Source: Paenibacillus woosongensis (lineage in GTDB: Bacteria; Bacillota; Bacilli; Paenibacillales; Paenibacillaceae). Taken from it: a stretch of 64,000 bases of DNA. Below are positions 42,560 to 50,897 of the stretch, piece after piece (position 1 is the first letter of the stretch; each line of letters starts with the position of its first letter). A program made the translations under genes and the position numbers. The notes beneath the pieces were generated by a model that saw only the letters and a list, made by a program, of their open reading frames with translations, did no database searches and was not told the origin of the DNA. Location: the NCBI RefSeq assembly GCF_030122845.1, contig NZ_CP126084.1, positions 744,001 to 808,000 of the forward strand, read 5' to 3'.

Positions 42560-43321
42560 ATGGTGAAGCTTCAGAATCAAGTAGCGATCGTAACCGGGGC
42601 AGCGTCGGGGATGGGAAAACAAATCGCATTGCTATTCGCGAAAGAGGGCGCGAAAGTGGCCGTGTCTGATTTGAATTTAGATGGGGCAAACGCTACGGTC
42701 GAAGAAATTACTTCACAGGGCGGGACCGCTTTTGCGATTAAAACGAATGTTGCTGTGGAAGAGGATATTCAAAATCTGGTCGATACTACGGTCAAAACCT
42801 ATGGAACGGTCGATGTACTGGTTAATAATGCGGGAATTATGGACAATATGGAGCCCGCAGGCGATGTAACAGACGAGCAGTGGGACCGGATTTTTGCCGT
42901 AAACACAACTAGCGTCATGCGCTCGACTCGTAAGGTGCTGCCGGTTTTCCTTGAAAAGCGGAAGGGAGTCATCGTCAACGTGGCTTCGGTTGGCGGGCTG
43001 CAGGGAGCGCGGGCAGGGGTAGCGTATACGGCCTCCAAGCATGCGGTCATTGGGTTTACCAAAAATACGGGCTTCATGTACGCAACGCAAGGGATTCGCT
43101 GCAACGCGATTGCTCCAGGCGGAGTAGAAACGAATATCGGCGCTTCGATGACCGGCATCAATCAATTTGGAGCTTCAAGGCAGCAGCTTGGCATGCCCAT
43201 CAATCCGCGTACGGGAAAAGCCGAGGAAATTGCCAAGGTAGCTTTGTTCCTTGCTTCTGAGGATTCCAGCTTCGTAAACGGTACGGTGATCTCGGCTGAC
43301 GCTGGCTGGACGGCTTACTAA
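42560..43321 (+). CDS. SDR family oxidoreductase
   Basis: 253 aa from an ATG after GGGAGGG. The Rossmann motif TGAASGMGK (about 12-20), NNAGIMDN (about 91), the catalytic Ser in NVASVGG and the YxxxK in YTASKHA (about 155-159) are all present. A conserved C-terminal FVNGTVISADAGWTAY is typical of 3-oxoacyl-ACP-reductase-like or glucose-dehydrogenase-like SDRs. Asp after strand 2 (VSDLN) suggests NAD(H) preference. Substrate unknown. Confidence 0.9.
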   Translation: MVKLQNQVAIVTGAASGMGKQIALLFAKEGAKVAVSDLNLDGANATVEEITSQGGTAFAIKTNVAVEEDIQNLVDTTVKTYGTVDVLVNNAGIMDNMEPAGDVTDEQWDRIFAVNTTSVMRSTRKVLPVFLEKRKGVIVNVASVGGLQGARAGVAYTASKHAVIGFTKNTGFMYATQGIRCNAIAPGGVETNIGASMTGINQFGASRQQLGMPINPRTGKAEEIAKVALFLASEDSSFVNGTVISADAGWTAY

Positions 43322-43331
43322 GGAGATAATA

Positions 43332-43371
43332 ACAAAGCCTCGGTTAAAACGACCGAGGCTTTGTCTTTTTA
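43332..43371 (+). terminator. Terminator after the SDR gene
   Basis: CAAAGCCTCGGT TAAAACG ACCGAGGCTTTG followed by TCTTTTT. The AAAGCC strand may also serve the convergent SulP gene weakly. Confidence 0.88.
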
Positions 43372-43373
43372 GT

Positions 43374-45110
43374 TCAAGAAATATGCTGGCGCAGGCTGCC
43401 GGTGCTGCTGAGCGTGGTGCATTCCCGAAAGGCGAACTGCTTACAGCCGAGGCATTTATGGAACTGCAGATGTTCCAGGGCATAATTCAGCGCCTCTCCC
43501 GTATGCTCGAAGAAACGGTCCTCTCCGATCATCTCATAGCCGCCTGTCTTAACAAGAAGCTCTTGGGGCTGCGGCTTCATCCCGGAAACGATGACAACAA
43601 CCCCGCGCTGCATCAGACGCTGAATCAGGCTGATAAAATTGGTCTCCCCCGTGGTGTCCATGAAGGGGACTCTGCCCATACGCAGCAGCACAACCCGCAG
43701 GTCGGGGTCACCGAGCAGCTTCTCCTCCAATTTCTCCAGGACATGGGTGGCCCCGAAGAAAAGCGTTCCTTCGACGGTATAAATGCCGAGTTGTGGACAA
43801 TTTCTCTCTTCGGCTACCACATGCGCCTGCACCTTCTCTTTGCCCGAGGTGTGGTCAGGCAGCATTTTATTCACCGTAGCCATACCGCTCATCCGCTTGA
43901 TGAATAGAATGACCGCCAGGGCCAGTCCCGCTTGAACAGCGACTGTCAAGGTCGTAAATACCGTCAGCACAAAAGTAACGAGCAGGATCAGCGAATCCCC
44001 TGTCCGCATTTTGAGCATATGGGTAAAGTTCTTGTATTCGCTCATGTTCCAGGCTACGACCATTAATATAGGAGCCATGCTGGCCAGCGGAATGCTGGAA
44101 GCGTAAGGCGCGAACAAGACAACGATCAGCAGAACGACGATACCATGAATGACCCCGGATAGCGGGGAAGCCGCACCGTTCTTGATGTTCGTTGCTGTCC
44201 GGGCAATTGCGCCAGTAGCGGGGATGCCTCCGAATAGCGGCGCCGCCATATTGGCTACCCCTTGACCGATCAATTCCCGGTTGCTGTTATGCCGGGTTCC
44301 GGTCATTTCATCGGCGACGACGGCGGACAACAGCGATTCAATGCTCCCCAGCATAGCGATGATCAAAGCGGGCTGCAGCATCAGGAGGATGCGATCCCAA
44401 GTGAAATCGAGCGGAGCAAAGTTCGGCAAGCCTGCAGGAATAGGCCCATAGGCGGAGCCAATCGTCGTTACTTTGCCGGGAAACAGCCAGGCAGCAATCA
44501 AGGTGGAGATAATGATACCTACGAGAGAGCCGGGAACCTTCGGCAGAAATTTAGGAGTCAGAATAAGACAAGCCAAGCATATGCCGGCAATGAGTACGCT
44601 GTATCCGTTCAAAGAGGATATCCGCAAGAATAATTCCTTCATGTTATAGAAAAAATACTCATGACGCTCTACGCCTTGAAGCCCGAGAAAATTAGCGATT
44701 TGTCCACTGAAAATAATGACGGCGATCCCGGAGGTAAACCCGATGGTGACCGGCTTTGGAATGAACTTAATTAGCGATCCTAGCCGGAGCAGCCCTATCA
44801 GGACAAGGAATACGCCTGCAAGAAATCCAGCGATTAACAGATTTTCGTATCCGTACTGCATCACGATTGCCAGCAGAATCGGAATGAATGCTCCGGTCGG
44901 ACCGCCGATTTGAAATTTAGATCCGCCGAGCAGGGAAATCAGAATTCCCGCAATGATCGTCGTGTACAGCCCATACTCGGGCTTGACCCCCGAAGCAATG
45001 GCAAAAGCCATCCCTAAAGGAATGGCGACAATTCCGACGATACAGCCCGATACTAAATCCTTGCGAAACGCATGTGCCGAGTAACCATTAAATCGTCCTA
45101 TCCAGTTCAT
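43374..45110 (-). CDS. SulP family anion transporter with STAS domain
   Basis: 578 aa. The N-terminal transport domain (about residues 15-410) has SulP features (VGIVAIPLGMAFAIASGVKPEYGLYT, SKFQIGGPTGAFIPIL) and 12-14 helices. A cytosolic STAS domain (about 450-545) follows; at the usual phosphorylated Ser position it has FMDTTG. The last 30 residues contain a Cys pair (CLGC) and another Cys, which is unusual for SulP. It probably carries sulfate or bicarbonate. It is cotranscribed with the upstream ArsR-type regulator (26-bp gap), suggesting metal or thiol-linked control. Confidence 0.88.
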   Translation of the reverse strand: MNWIGRFNGYSAHAFRKDLVSGCIVGIVAIPLGMAFAIASGVKPEYGLYTTIIAGILISLLGGSKFQIGGPTGAFIPILLAIVMQYGYENLLIAGFLAGVFLVLIGLLRLGSLIKFIPKPVTIGFTSGIAVIIFSGQIANFLGLQGVERHEYFFYNMKELFLRISSLNGYSVLIAGICLACLILTPKFLPKVPGSLVGIIISTLIAAWLFPGKVTTIGSAYGPIPAGLPNFAPLDFTWDRILLMLQPALIIAMLGSIESLLSAVVADEMTGTRHNSNRELIGQGVANMAAPLFGGIPATGAIARTATNIKNGAASPLSGVIHGIVVLLIVVLFAPYASSIPLASMAPILMVVAWNMSEYKNFTHMLKMRTGDSLILLVTFVLTVFTTLTVAVQAGLALAVILFIKRMSGMATVNKMLPDHTSGKEKVQAHVVAEERNCPQLGIYTVEGTLFFGATHVLEKLEEKLLGDPDLRVVLLRMGRVPFMDTTGETNFISLIQRLMQRGVVVIVSGMKPQPQELLVKTGGYEMIGEDRFFEHTGEALNYALEHLQFHKCLGCKQFAFRECTTLSSTGSLRQHIS

Positions 45111-45136
45111 TTTCTTTGCCCTTCTTTTCTAATGAG

Positions 45137-45466
45137 TTAAATTTGTTTATGGATATCCTCCAGCAGAGAGATGGATTCTACTAAATGGTTATTGAATATT
45201 TGCCTGGCTACCGCGAGCAGGTCGCTGATCAACGGATCGCGAAGCGAGTAAATGACGGTGGTTCCTTCCTTAACCGTGTTAACCAGGTTCTTGGCGCGGA
45301 GCACGGCCAACTGCTGAGATACCGCCGAGCCTTCCGATTCCAGCATCGTCTGTAGCTCGTTCACGTTGCGTGCTCCCTGGCTCAGTATTTCCAAAATGCG
45401 GATTCTCATCGGGTGAGCAAGCGCCTTAAAAAAATCGGCCTTGAACTGCTGTATGCCTTTGTCCAT
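45137..45466 (-). CDS. ArsR family transcriptional regulator
   Basis: 109 aa from an ATG after AAGGAG. Winged HTH of ArsR/SmtB type: FFKALAHPMRIRILEILSQGARNVNELQTML, then AVSQQLAVLRAKNLV, then a wing with VIYSLRDP. The CxC metal site of classical ArsR is absent, so the signal may be other than arsenic. It precedes the SulP gene. An inverted repeat upstream (45493-45520) is a likely operator. Confidence 0.88.
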   Translation of the reverse strand: MDKGIQQFKADFFKALAHPMRIRILEILSQGARNVNELQTMLESEGSAVSQQLAVLRAKNLVNTVKEGTTVIYSLRDPLISDLLAVARQIFNNHLVESISLLEDIHKQI

Positions 45467-45492
45467 ATCGAAAAATATCTCCTTGGTTTCAT

Positions 45493-45520
45493 ATATTCAT
45501 ATATCTGAAATTTTGAATAT
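45493..45520. promoter_or_regulatory. Inverted repeat, candidate ArsR-type operator
   Basis: ATATTCA and TGAATAT separated by 14 bp, about 27 bp upstream of the regulator's start. Confidence 0.45.
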
Positions 45521-45630
45521 TTAAATCAGGGTCTATATTAGCACGGCAGACGTTGTTTGTAAAGGACGTTTGTAATAGCAAAGAAGACTGCGAAGTCGCA
45601 GCCTTCCAAGTATCCCTTTCTTTATCCCTG

Positions 45631-45915
45631 TTATTTGGGCATAATCCAGACGATTTCGCAGATACGAACCAAGAATTTTTTACCGCGTGCATCCAGCACG
45701 ACATGATCCGGTTTGACGTCTGCTATACAGCCGTCGATTCCTCCGCGGGTCGTCTCCAGCACTACATAGTTGCCGATATTGGCTTTCAGTGCATCGACTA
45801 CGCACGGGTCGACCAGAGTTACCGCCAGAGGATGATGATGCCCATGACCCCCGTGATGTGGCATGTGATGATGATGATGCATTGGATAATAATGATTCAA
45901 GTGATTCACTCCCAT
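45631..45915 (-). CDS. DUF2642 (YuzF-like) protein with His-rich N-terminus
   Basis: 94 aa from the ATG at 45915; a TTG at 45900 has the better-spaced ribosome site GGGAG. The N-terminal ~28 residues are His/Pro/Met-rich (MHHHHHMPHHGGHGHHH). The C-terminal part (DALKANIGNYVVLETTRGGIDGCIADVKPDHVVL) is a small SH3-like domain of the DUF2642 type common in spore-forming Bacilli and often linked to spore coats. Function unknown. Confidence 0.78.
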   Translation of the reverse strand: MGVNHLNHYYPMHHHHHMPHHGGHGHHHPLAVTLVDPCVVDALKANIGNYVVLETTRGGIDGCIADVKPDHVVLDARGKKFLVRICEIVWIMPK

Positions 45916-45990
45916 TTCAAATGATACGGCATTCTATGCGAATGACTAGTTCGCCGTATGGGCGTTAGCCCATCGAAAGGAGCGAAAACT

Positions 45991-46018
45991 AAAACCCGGG
46001 AAGGTTTACTCCCCGGGC
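45991..46018 (-). terminator. Terminator of the 52-aa membrane protein gene
   Basis: On the minus strand CCCGGGG...CCCGGG followed by TTTTAGTTTT. Confidence 0.7.
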
Positions 46019-46034
46019 GATCTTTCCTGATCAG

Positions 46035-46193
46035 CTACCGATGCTCGACGAGGTCGATGGCTCCGAGCACGATGTGGGCCAGGCCAAAGCCAAGAGCGCC
46101 GGTGGCGGCAAGCTTATACTTGCTCCGAAGCAGTGAGACGGCTGAAGCGGATACTACGGCTCCAAGAACAGTAGGAATCAGACCTTCACGCAT
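46035..46193 (-). CDS. 52-aa membrane protein, unknown function
   Basis: Start chosen at the ATG behind AAAGGAGTG; the frame extends further but would run over the marR promoter. The protein has two helices (IPTVLGAVVSASAVSLL and ATGALGFGLAHIVLGAIDL) and a short C-terminal LVEHR. It is not recognised. It is divergent from marR and may share its regulatory region. Confidence 0.6.
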   Translation of the reverse strand: MREGLIPTVLGAVVSASAVSLLRSKYKLAATGALGFGLAHIVLGAIDLVEHR

Positions 46194-46267
46194 GCATAAC
46201 ACTCCTTTGGATTCAGTTGGAAAGACAACGTTATTCTGATTCGTCCAGATGCAAATTATGCATAGGA

Positions 46268-46313
46268 TTGACAATATATAGTTGCTATATCTATAATTGT
46301 TATACATACAATT
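46268..46313 (+). promoter_or_regulatory. marR promoter with two palindromic operator candidates
   Basis: TTGACA (46268-46273), an 18-bp spacer and TATAAT (46292-46297), an ideal sigma-A promoter. Perfect inverted repeats ATATAG-TTG-CTATAT (46276-46290, inside the spacer) and AATTGT-TATACAT-ACAATT (46295-46313, from the -10 onward) are well placed for autorepression by the MarR protein encoded next. Confidence 0.75.
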
Positions 46314-46337
46314 AATCGCGCGAGGAGGCGTTCAGCG

Positions 46338-46754
46338 TTGCGGATCAAGGATTCCCTTGGCTATATCATTACGAACACCGGACGTAAAATCACCCAGCAT
46401 TTAACCCAGAGATTCCATGAATTTGGCATCACATCCGAGCAGTGGGGCGTGCTGCAGACACTGGCGGAGGAAGAAGGCATCACGCAAGCAGAGCTGTCCC
46501 GGCGCACCGAGAAAGACCCAACCAACGTCACTCGTATTCTTGACCAATTGGAGAGGAAGGAATTCATACGCAGAGGAGCCAACAAGGAGGATCGGCGATC
46601 CTATCTGATCCATGTCACAGAGAGCGGTAGAAGCTTAAGTCAGAAGCTTCTGCCGATCGAGGCAGAGTTTACGCAGTCGTACTTAAAGGATTTGACCGTA
46701 GAAGAGCTTGCGCTGCTGCGCCAGGTTTTTCAAAAAATAAATGAACGTCTATAG
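46338..46754 (+). CDS. MarR family transcriptional regulator
   Basis: 138 aa from a TTG start after GAGGAGGCG. Typical MarR winged HTH: ITSEQWGVLQTLAEEEGITQAELSRR, TRILDQLERKEFIRR and the wing with NKEDRRSYLIHVTESG. It sits directly before an MFS exporter gene and behind a promoter with palindromes in the -35/-10 region. A simple model is repression of the MFS operon relieved by a small-molecule ligand. Confidence 0.9.
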   Translation: MRIKDSLGYIITNTGRKITQHLTQRFHEFGITSEQWGVLQTLAEEEGITQAELSRRTEKDPTNVTRILDQLERKEFIRRGANKEDRRSYLIHVTESGRSLSQKLLPIEAEFTQSYLKDLTVEELALLRQVFQKINERL

Positions 46755-46806
46755 ACCCTGCGGAGCGTCTATTCTCCAAATTCAACATAGAAAGCAGGAA
46801 TACGAT

Positions 46807-48000
46807 TTGAGAGAAACCAGCTTATGGAATAAGAACTTCTTGCTGATTTGCTTCAGCAGTTTTTTTGTGTTTATGACCTTTTATATTTTGGCGGTAACGC
46901 TGCCGACCTTTGTGCTGGAATCGCTGCATGGCAGCCAGAAGGGAATCGGCCTCGTAACAACAGTGTTCGTTATCGCGGCGGTCATTTTCCGCCCGTTAGC
47001 CGGCAAGTGGCTGAATGAGCTGGACAACCGCAAAATCATGAATGTCTCACTCATTCTGTTTGCGGTCTGCAGCGCCTTATATTTGATTGTGCACGGCTTT
47101 GCGCCACTGCTCGTCCTGCGCGTCATTCACGGGGCGGCCTTTGGCGTTGCGGCGACGACCACCTCGGCGATTGCAGTCAAGCTTATCCCGGAGAAGCGCA
47201 AAGGAGAGGGGATCGGCTACTTTACGCTCTTCATGAGCCTGGCGATGGTCTTCGGGCCGTTTCTTGGACTGACCATCATTACCCACTTTAGTTTCCCCTT
47301 GCTATTCATCATGTGTCTTATATTCTCGGCGCTCTCTTTGGCCTGCGGTCTGCTGCTGCAAATCCCTGGCGAGCCGGAACCCAAGAAGTCTGGCGCTGCC
47401 TCATCCTGGCATTGGAGCAACTTCATCGAGACGAAGGCGATTCCGATTTCCATTTCCGGCTTTATGCTCGCTTTCTCCTACGGCGCGATTTCTACGTTCA
47501 TTTCGGTTTATGCCAAAAGCCTGGGGATGGAGCCATTCGCCAGCTATTTCTTTATCGTGTTCGCTGCCCTTATTCTCATTTCTCGGCCTTTCACCGGGAG
47601 ATTGTTCGACCGTAGAGGCGAGCATGTGCTGGTATATCCAGGCCTGCTCTTCTTCGTTGTCGGCATGATCTGGCTCAGTCAGGCCGATAGCACCTTTGCC
47701 TTCCTTGCGGCTGGCGGCGTAATCGGTCTCGGGTACGGCGCTTTGTTGCCCAGTTTTCAGGCGGTTGCGATCAAGTCGGCGCCGATCCAGCGCAGCGGGC
47801 TGGCTACGAGCACCTACTTTGTCTTTTTTGACGCAGGCTATGGCGTGGGTTCCTATGTCCTTGGCGTGGTAGCCGCGTTGACCAGCTACGGCACGATGTA
47901 TTTCGTCGGTGCGATGGTTGTCGCTTTCACCACCTTGCTGTACTATGCGCTGCATCACCGGAGACAGGGCAAAGGGCAGGCGGGCGAGACATCCGCATAG
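46807..48000 (+). CDS. MFS transporter
   Basis: 397 aa from a TTG 8 nt after CAGGA; an upstream ATG at 46741 overlaps marR but has no site. Twelve hydrophobic segments are visible. The loop 2-3 motif is weak (RPLAGKWLNELDNRK), and loop 8-9 has RPFTGRLFDRRGEHV, as in drug/metabolite exporters of the YfcJ/YhhS-like type. It is expressed with marR, suggesting efflux of the MarR ligand or a related compound. Confidence 0.88.
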   Translation: MRETSLWNKNFLLICFSSFFVFMTFYILAVTLPTFVLESLHGSQKGIGLVTTVFVIAAVIFRPLAGKWLNELDNRKIMNVSLILFAVCSALYLIVHGFAPLLVLRVIHGAAFGVAATTTSAIAVKLIPEKRKGEGIGYFTLFMSLAMVFGPFLGLTIITHFSFPLLFIMCLIFSALSLACGLLLQIPGEPEPKKSGAASSWHWSNFIETKAIPISISGFMLAFSYGAISTFISVYAKSLGMEPFASYFFIVFAALILISRPFTGRLFDRRGEHVLVYPGLLFFVVGMIWLSQADSTFAFLAAGGVIGLGYGALLPSFQAVAIKSAPIQRSGLATSTYFVFFDAGYGVGSYVLGVVAALTSYGTMYFVGAMVVAFTTLLYYALHHRRQGKGQAGETSA

Positions 48001-48009
48001 GTGCGGGCA

Positions 48010-48220
48010 GCATTGGAATAGCAGCCTCCTTCTAACGAACATTACAGCATTTATCCTCGCCTACTTGCTGCTCGGTTTTATCTGGCAGTTTAATAATGAA
48101 GCCTTCAACATCAGCCGGTTCGGCATGGGCTCCGCGAAAGCGATCCTGTTCTTCCTTATTGTGGCGGTCATCTCCATGCTTCAAGTATGGGCCACAAAGC
48201 GCAAGGAGGTGGAGATGTGA
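48010..48220 (+). pseudogene. 3' remnant of a sugar ABC transporter permease
   Basis: The open frame reads SSLLLTNITAFILAYLLLGF, then NEAFNISRFGMGSAKAILFF and ends VWATKRKEVEM. This fits the last two helices and C-terminal tail of a MalF-type sugar permease. The rest of the gene is absent; the MFS gene ends just upstream. The stop overlaps the start of the next fragment. Confidence 0.65.
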
Positions 48221-48915
48221 TGGAGACAGCGCATAACATTAATGCCGCATTTGCCTGTCAGCAAGACCCTGCGGCATTCATCCAGCAGTTAAACGAAGGG
48301 TCGGCGAAGTTCGCGGCTGACCCGGTCGTACAGCAGTGGTCCGATCTCTTGGAGCTGACGCTGGAATACAGCAATCCTAACCCGCTCACCACGGATTACA
48401 ACACCCAGGTGATCCTGTTTGCCAGCGGCCAGGCCGCGATGATGCAGCAGGGCAACTGGACGCAGGGGCAGCTCGATGGGATCGATCCGGATCTTGACCT
48501 AGGCCTACTGCCCATGCCGATCGACGATACGTCCGAGGATAATGACGTACTGTTCGCCGGGGTGCCGAACAACTGGGTCATCAACAAGAATTCTCCTGTC
48601 AAAGAGGAAGCGAAGACCTTCCTCAATTGGCTGGTTTCCTCCGAGACAGGTAGGAGGTATATTACCGAGGAATTTCAGTTCATTCCGGCCTTTGACAGCA
48701 TCGAAGGCAAAGAAGAGGATCTCGGGGCGCTCGGCATCGAGGTGCTGAAATACACCGATGCAGGCCAAGCGCTGACCTGGAACTGGTTCCGGTTCCCAAG
48801 CGGCATGTCGGGCGAATTCGCCAGCAGCATTCAGGCCTACATCGGCGGCAAAATCACGAAACCCGAGATGTACGAGCAGTTCCAGCAGAACTGGGACAAT
48901 TTGAGCGTGGAATAG
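48220..48915 (+). pseudogene. Truncated sugar ABC solute-binding protein (C-terminal half)
   Basis: 231 codons with an AAGGAGGTGG site before the ATG, so it may still be translated. From about residue 15 the sequence (QQDPAAFIQQLNEGSAKFA, SGQAAMMQQGNWTQGQL, FAGVPNNWVINKNSP, EQFQQNWDNLSVE) is the C-terminal half of a family 1-type solute-binding protein. Signal peptide, lipobox and N-lobe are missing. The first ~12 residues may be the start of a second permease gene, implying a deletion that fused the two. Confidence 0.7.
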
Positions 48916-48923
48916 GCAGGCTC

Positions 48924-48961
48924 AGAAGCGTTGATGGCAATCTATCAACGCTTCTTTTTTT
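48924..48961 (+). terminator. Terminator after the truncated binding-protein gene
   Basis: AGAAGCGTTGAT GGCAATCT... ATCAACGCTTCT followed by seven T. Confidence 0.9.
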
Positions 48962-49059
48962 GGGGCAAAAATGAGGGGAGTCTATCCATCTGCTTTGTTC
49001 TTTTGCTAAAATGCATTAGGATGAATAGGGAGAATGATCAGCTATTGAGGGAGCTATGT

Positions 49060-50871
49060 ATGAACAGAATACTGCGATTTTTACGCCGTTTCATGCTGCA
49101 AAAAACGATTTATCGGACATTCCTCGTTTACTATTTGCTCGGTAACCTGCTGCTGCTCGTGCTGCTTGGGATGTTATCCATTCGCGATTCGACCCGGATG
49201 ATTACGGAAGAGGTGATCCGGTCAAGCAACAAGGTGATGGAGCAGGCTGCTCAAGGCTTAAGCTTCAACCTGGAGGAGACGAAGCGTTCGCTGCTCGTGC
49301 TGGCAAGCAATCAATCCGTCGGCGCAATCATGCGGCATGCTGAAGTGCCTGACATGGCCTATTTGCTGCAGCATGAACGAAATATTTCCGAAATTACGCA
49401 GAGCATCAATACGTATCAGTCGTTAATCAGCGATGTTCTCATTCTGGGAAAAAACGGGTATATCAACAATTTGAACGGGCGGAGCTCGCTTTGGTGGGAA
49501 TATTCCTTCGGGGCGCAGCCGTGGGCACAGGAATCCTTTCAGCCCCGGCAAGGAGATTATTTTTTTAGCCTGGGCATACATCATCAGGATTATTATTTGA
49601 GCTCAGACATTTCTCGATATGGACGTCCTACCTTGTCCGTAGCGATGCAGGTCAAAGGCTTTCGCCGCGAGGTCATCGGCTCGGTCATTGCCAACCTGGA
49701 TTTGCAGAAAGTAAACAGCATGTTCGAGCGCAACAACTATCAGAACAAAGGGAGCATCTTTCTGATCGACGAGAATAGGAGAATCATCGTTCACCAGAAC
49801 AACGAAGAAATCGGCCAGATCATGGACATTGACGGAATCGACGAGATATACGAACAGAAGTCGGGCAATTTCCGCACGCCATTGTACGGGGAGGAGCATT
49901 TGATTATTTATCAGCCAACGGCGGTTGAAGGCTGGATGATGATCTCCGCCGTGCCGATGAGTGAAATCACGAGCCAATCGGCCCCGCTAAAGTCGAACCT
50001 GGCGCGAATTCTTTACCTGTGCCTGATTCTAAATGTGCTGATCAGCCTGGCGGTCACCTTTCGCATTTCCCGGCCGATGCAGGGCCTGCTGAAGACGCTG
50101 GACAAAATCGGGACGGACGACATGCTGTACATTCGCGATAAAAACTACCAGTATCACGAAATCAATCAGATCGGCATGAAGTTCAAAGAGCTTATGGACC
50201 GGATCGACCTGCTCATTCAGCAAAACTATTTGACTCAGATCGCGCTGAAAGAAGAAGAGCTGAAGGCGCTGCAGGCCCAGATCAATCCTCATTTTCTGTT
50301 CAATACGCTGCAGCTGCTGCAGACGGAAATTGTATGCGGTAACATCGAGTCCTCCAATCACATCGTGCTTTCCTTAAGCCACATGTTCCGTTATTCGATG
50401 AGACAGTCGGGTGAGCTGGTGGAGCTTAGAACGGAGCTGGAGCACGTACGGAATTATCTTTATATTATGAATAAAAAATACGATGACCGCTTGCAGGTCG
50501 ACGAGTACATTCCAGATCAGCGCGTATTGCCGTGCAGAATACCTAAGCTATTGCTGCAGCCTGTCGTGGAGAACTGTATCCGGCATGGATTCGGCGAGGA
50601 TCGGCGGGAGGGTGCGATCCGCATCAGCGTCACCACAGTGAAGAGAGGTCTGCTTATCGCCATTTGTGACAGCGGCAAAGGGATGGAGGCAGATGAGCTC
50701 AAACGGCTGAGACGGCAGCTGGACAAGCCGGATGAGAAAAACGGCAATATCGGACTTTATAATATCAATCACAGGATTAAGCTGAACTTCGGGCAGGATT
50801 TCGGAATCCGGGTTCGCAGCACAAAAAATGCCGGCACTTGCGTATATTTAGTTGTGCCGAGGATCGAATAA
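49060..50871 (+). CDS. Sensor histidine kinase (YesM type)
   Basis: 604 aa. The ATG at 49060 follows GAGGGAG. Two membrane segments (about 26-46 and 310-330) flank a ~260-residue extracytoplasmic sensor of the dCache kind. HAMP (about 330-385) is followed by a His_kinase domain with the phospho-acceptor in QINPHFLFNTLQLLQ, and an ATPase domain with LLQPVVENCIRHGF, CDSGKGM and the G2-like NIGLYNINHR. Such kinases usually control adjacent sugar ABC operons; the AraC-type response regulator follows immediately. Confidence 0.93.
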   Translation: MNRILRFLRRFMLQKTIYRTFLVYYLLGNLLLLVLLGMLSIRDSTRMITEEVIRSSNKVMEQAAQGLSFNLEETKRSLLVLASNQSVGAIMRHAEVPDMAYLLQHERNISEITQSINTYQSLISDVLILGKNGYINNLNGRSSLWWEYSFGAQPWAQESFQPRQGDYFFSLGIHHQDYYLSSDISRYGRPTLSVAMQVKGFRREVIGSVIANLDLQKVNSMFERNNYQNKGSIFLIDENRRIIVHQNNEEIGQIMDIDGIDEIYEQKSGNFRTPLYGEEHLIIYQPTAVEGWMMISAVPMSEITSQSAPLKSNLARILYLCLILNVLISLAVTFRISRPMQGLLKTLDKIGTDDMLYIRDKNYQYHEINQIGMKFKELMDRIDLLIQQNYLTQIALKEEELKALQAQINPHFLFNTLQLLQTEIVCGNIESSNHIVLSLSHMFRYSMRQSGELVELRTELEHVRNYLYIMNKKYDDRLQVDEYIPDQRVLPCRIPKLLLQPVVENCIRHGFGEDRREGAIRISVTTVKRGLLIAICDSGKGMEADELKRLRRQLDKPDEKNGNIGLYNINHRIKLNFGQDFGIRVRSTKNAGTCVYLVVPRIE

Positions 50872-50897
50872 GCTCGCCTTTACGAGGGGGACATGCC

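Noticed and set aside
48220-48915. Complete solute-binding protein
   Set aside because: No signal peptide, lipobox or N-lobe, and only about half the usual length.
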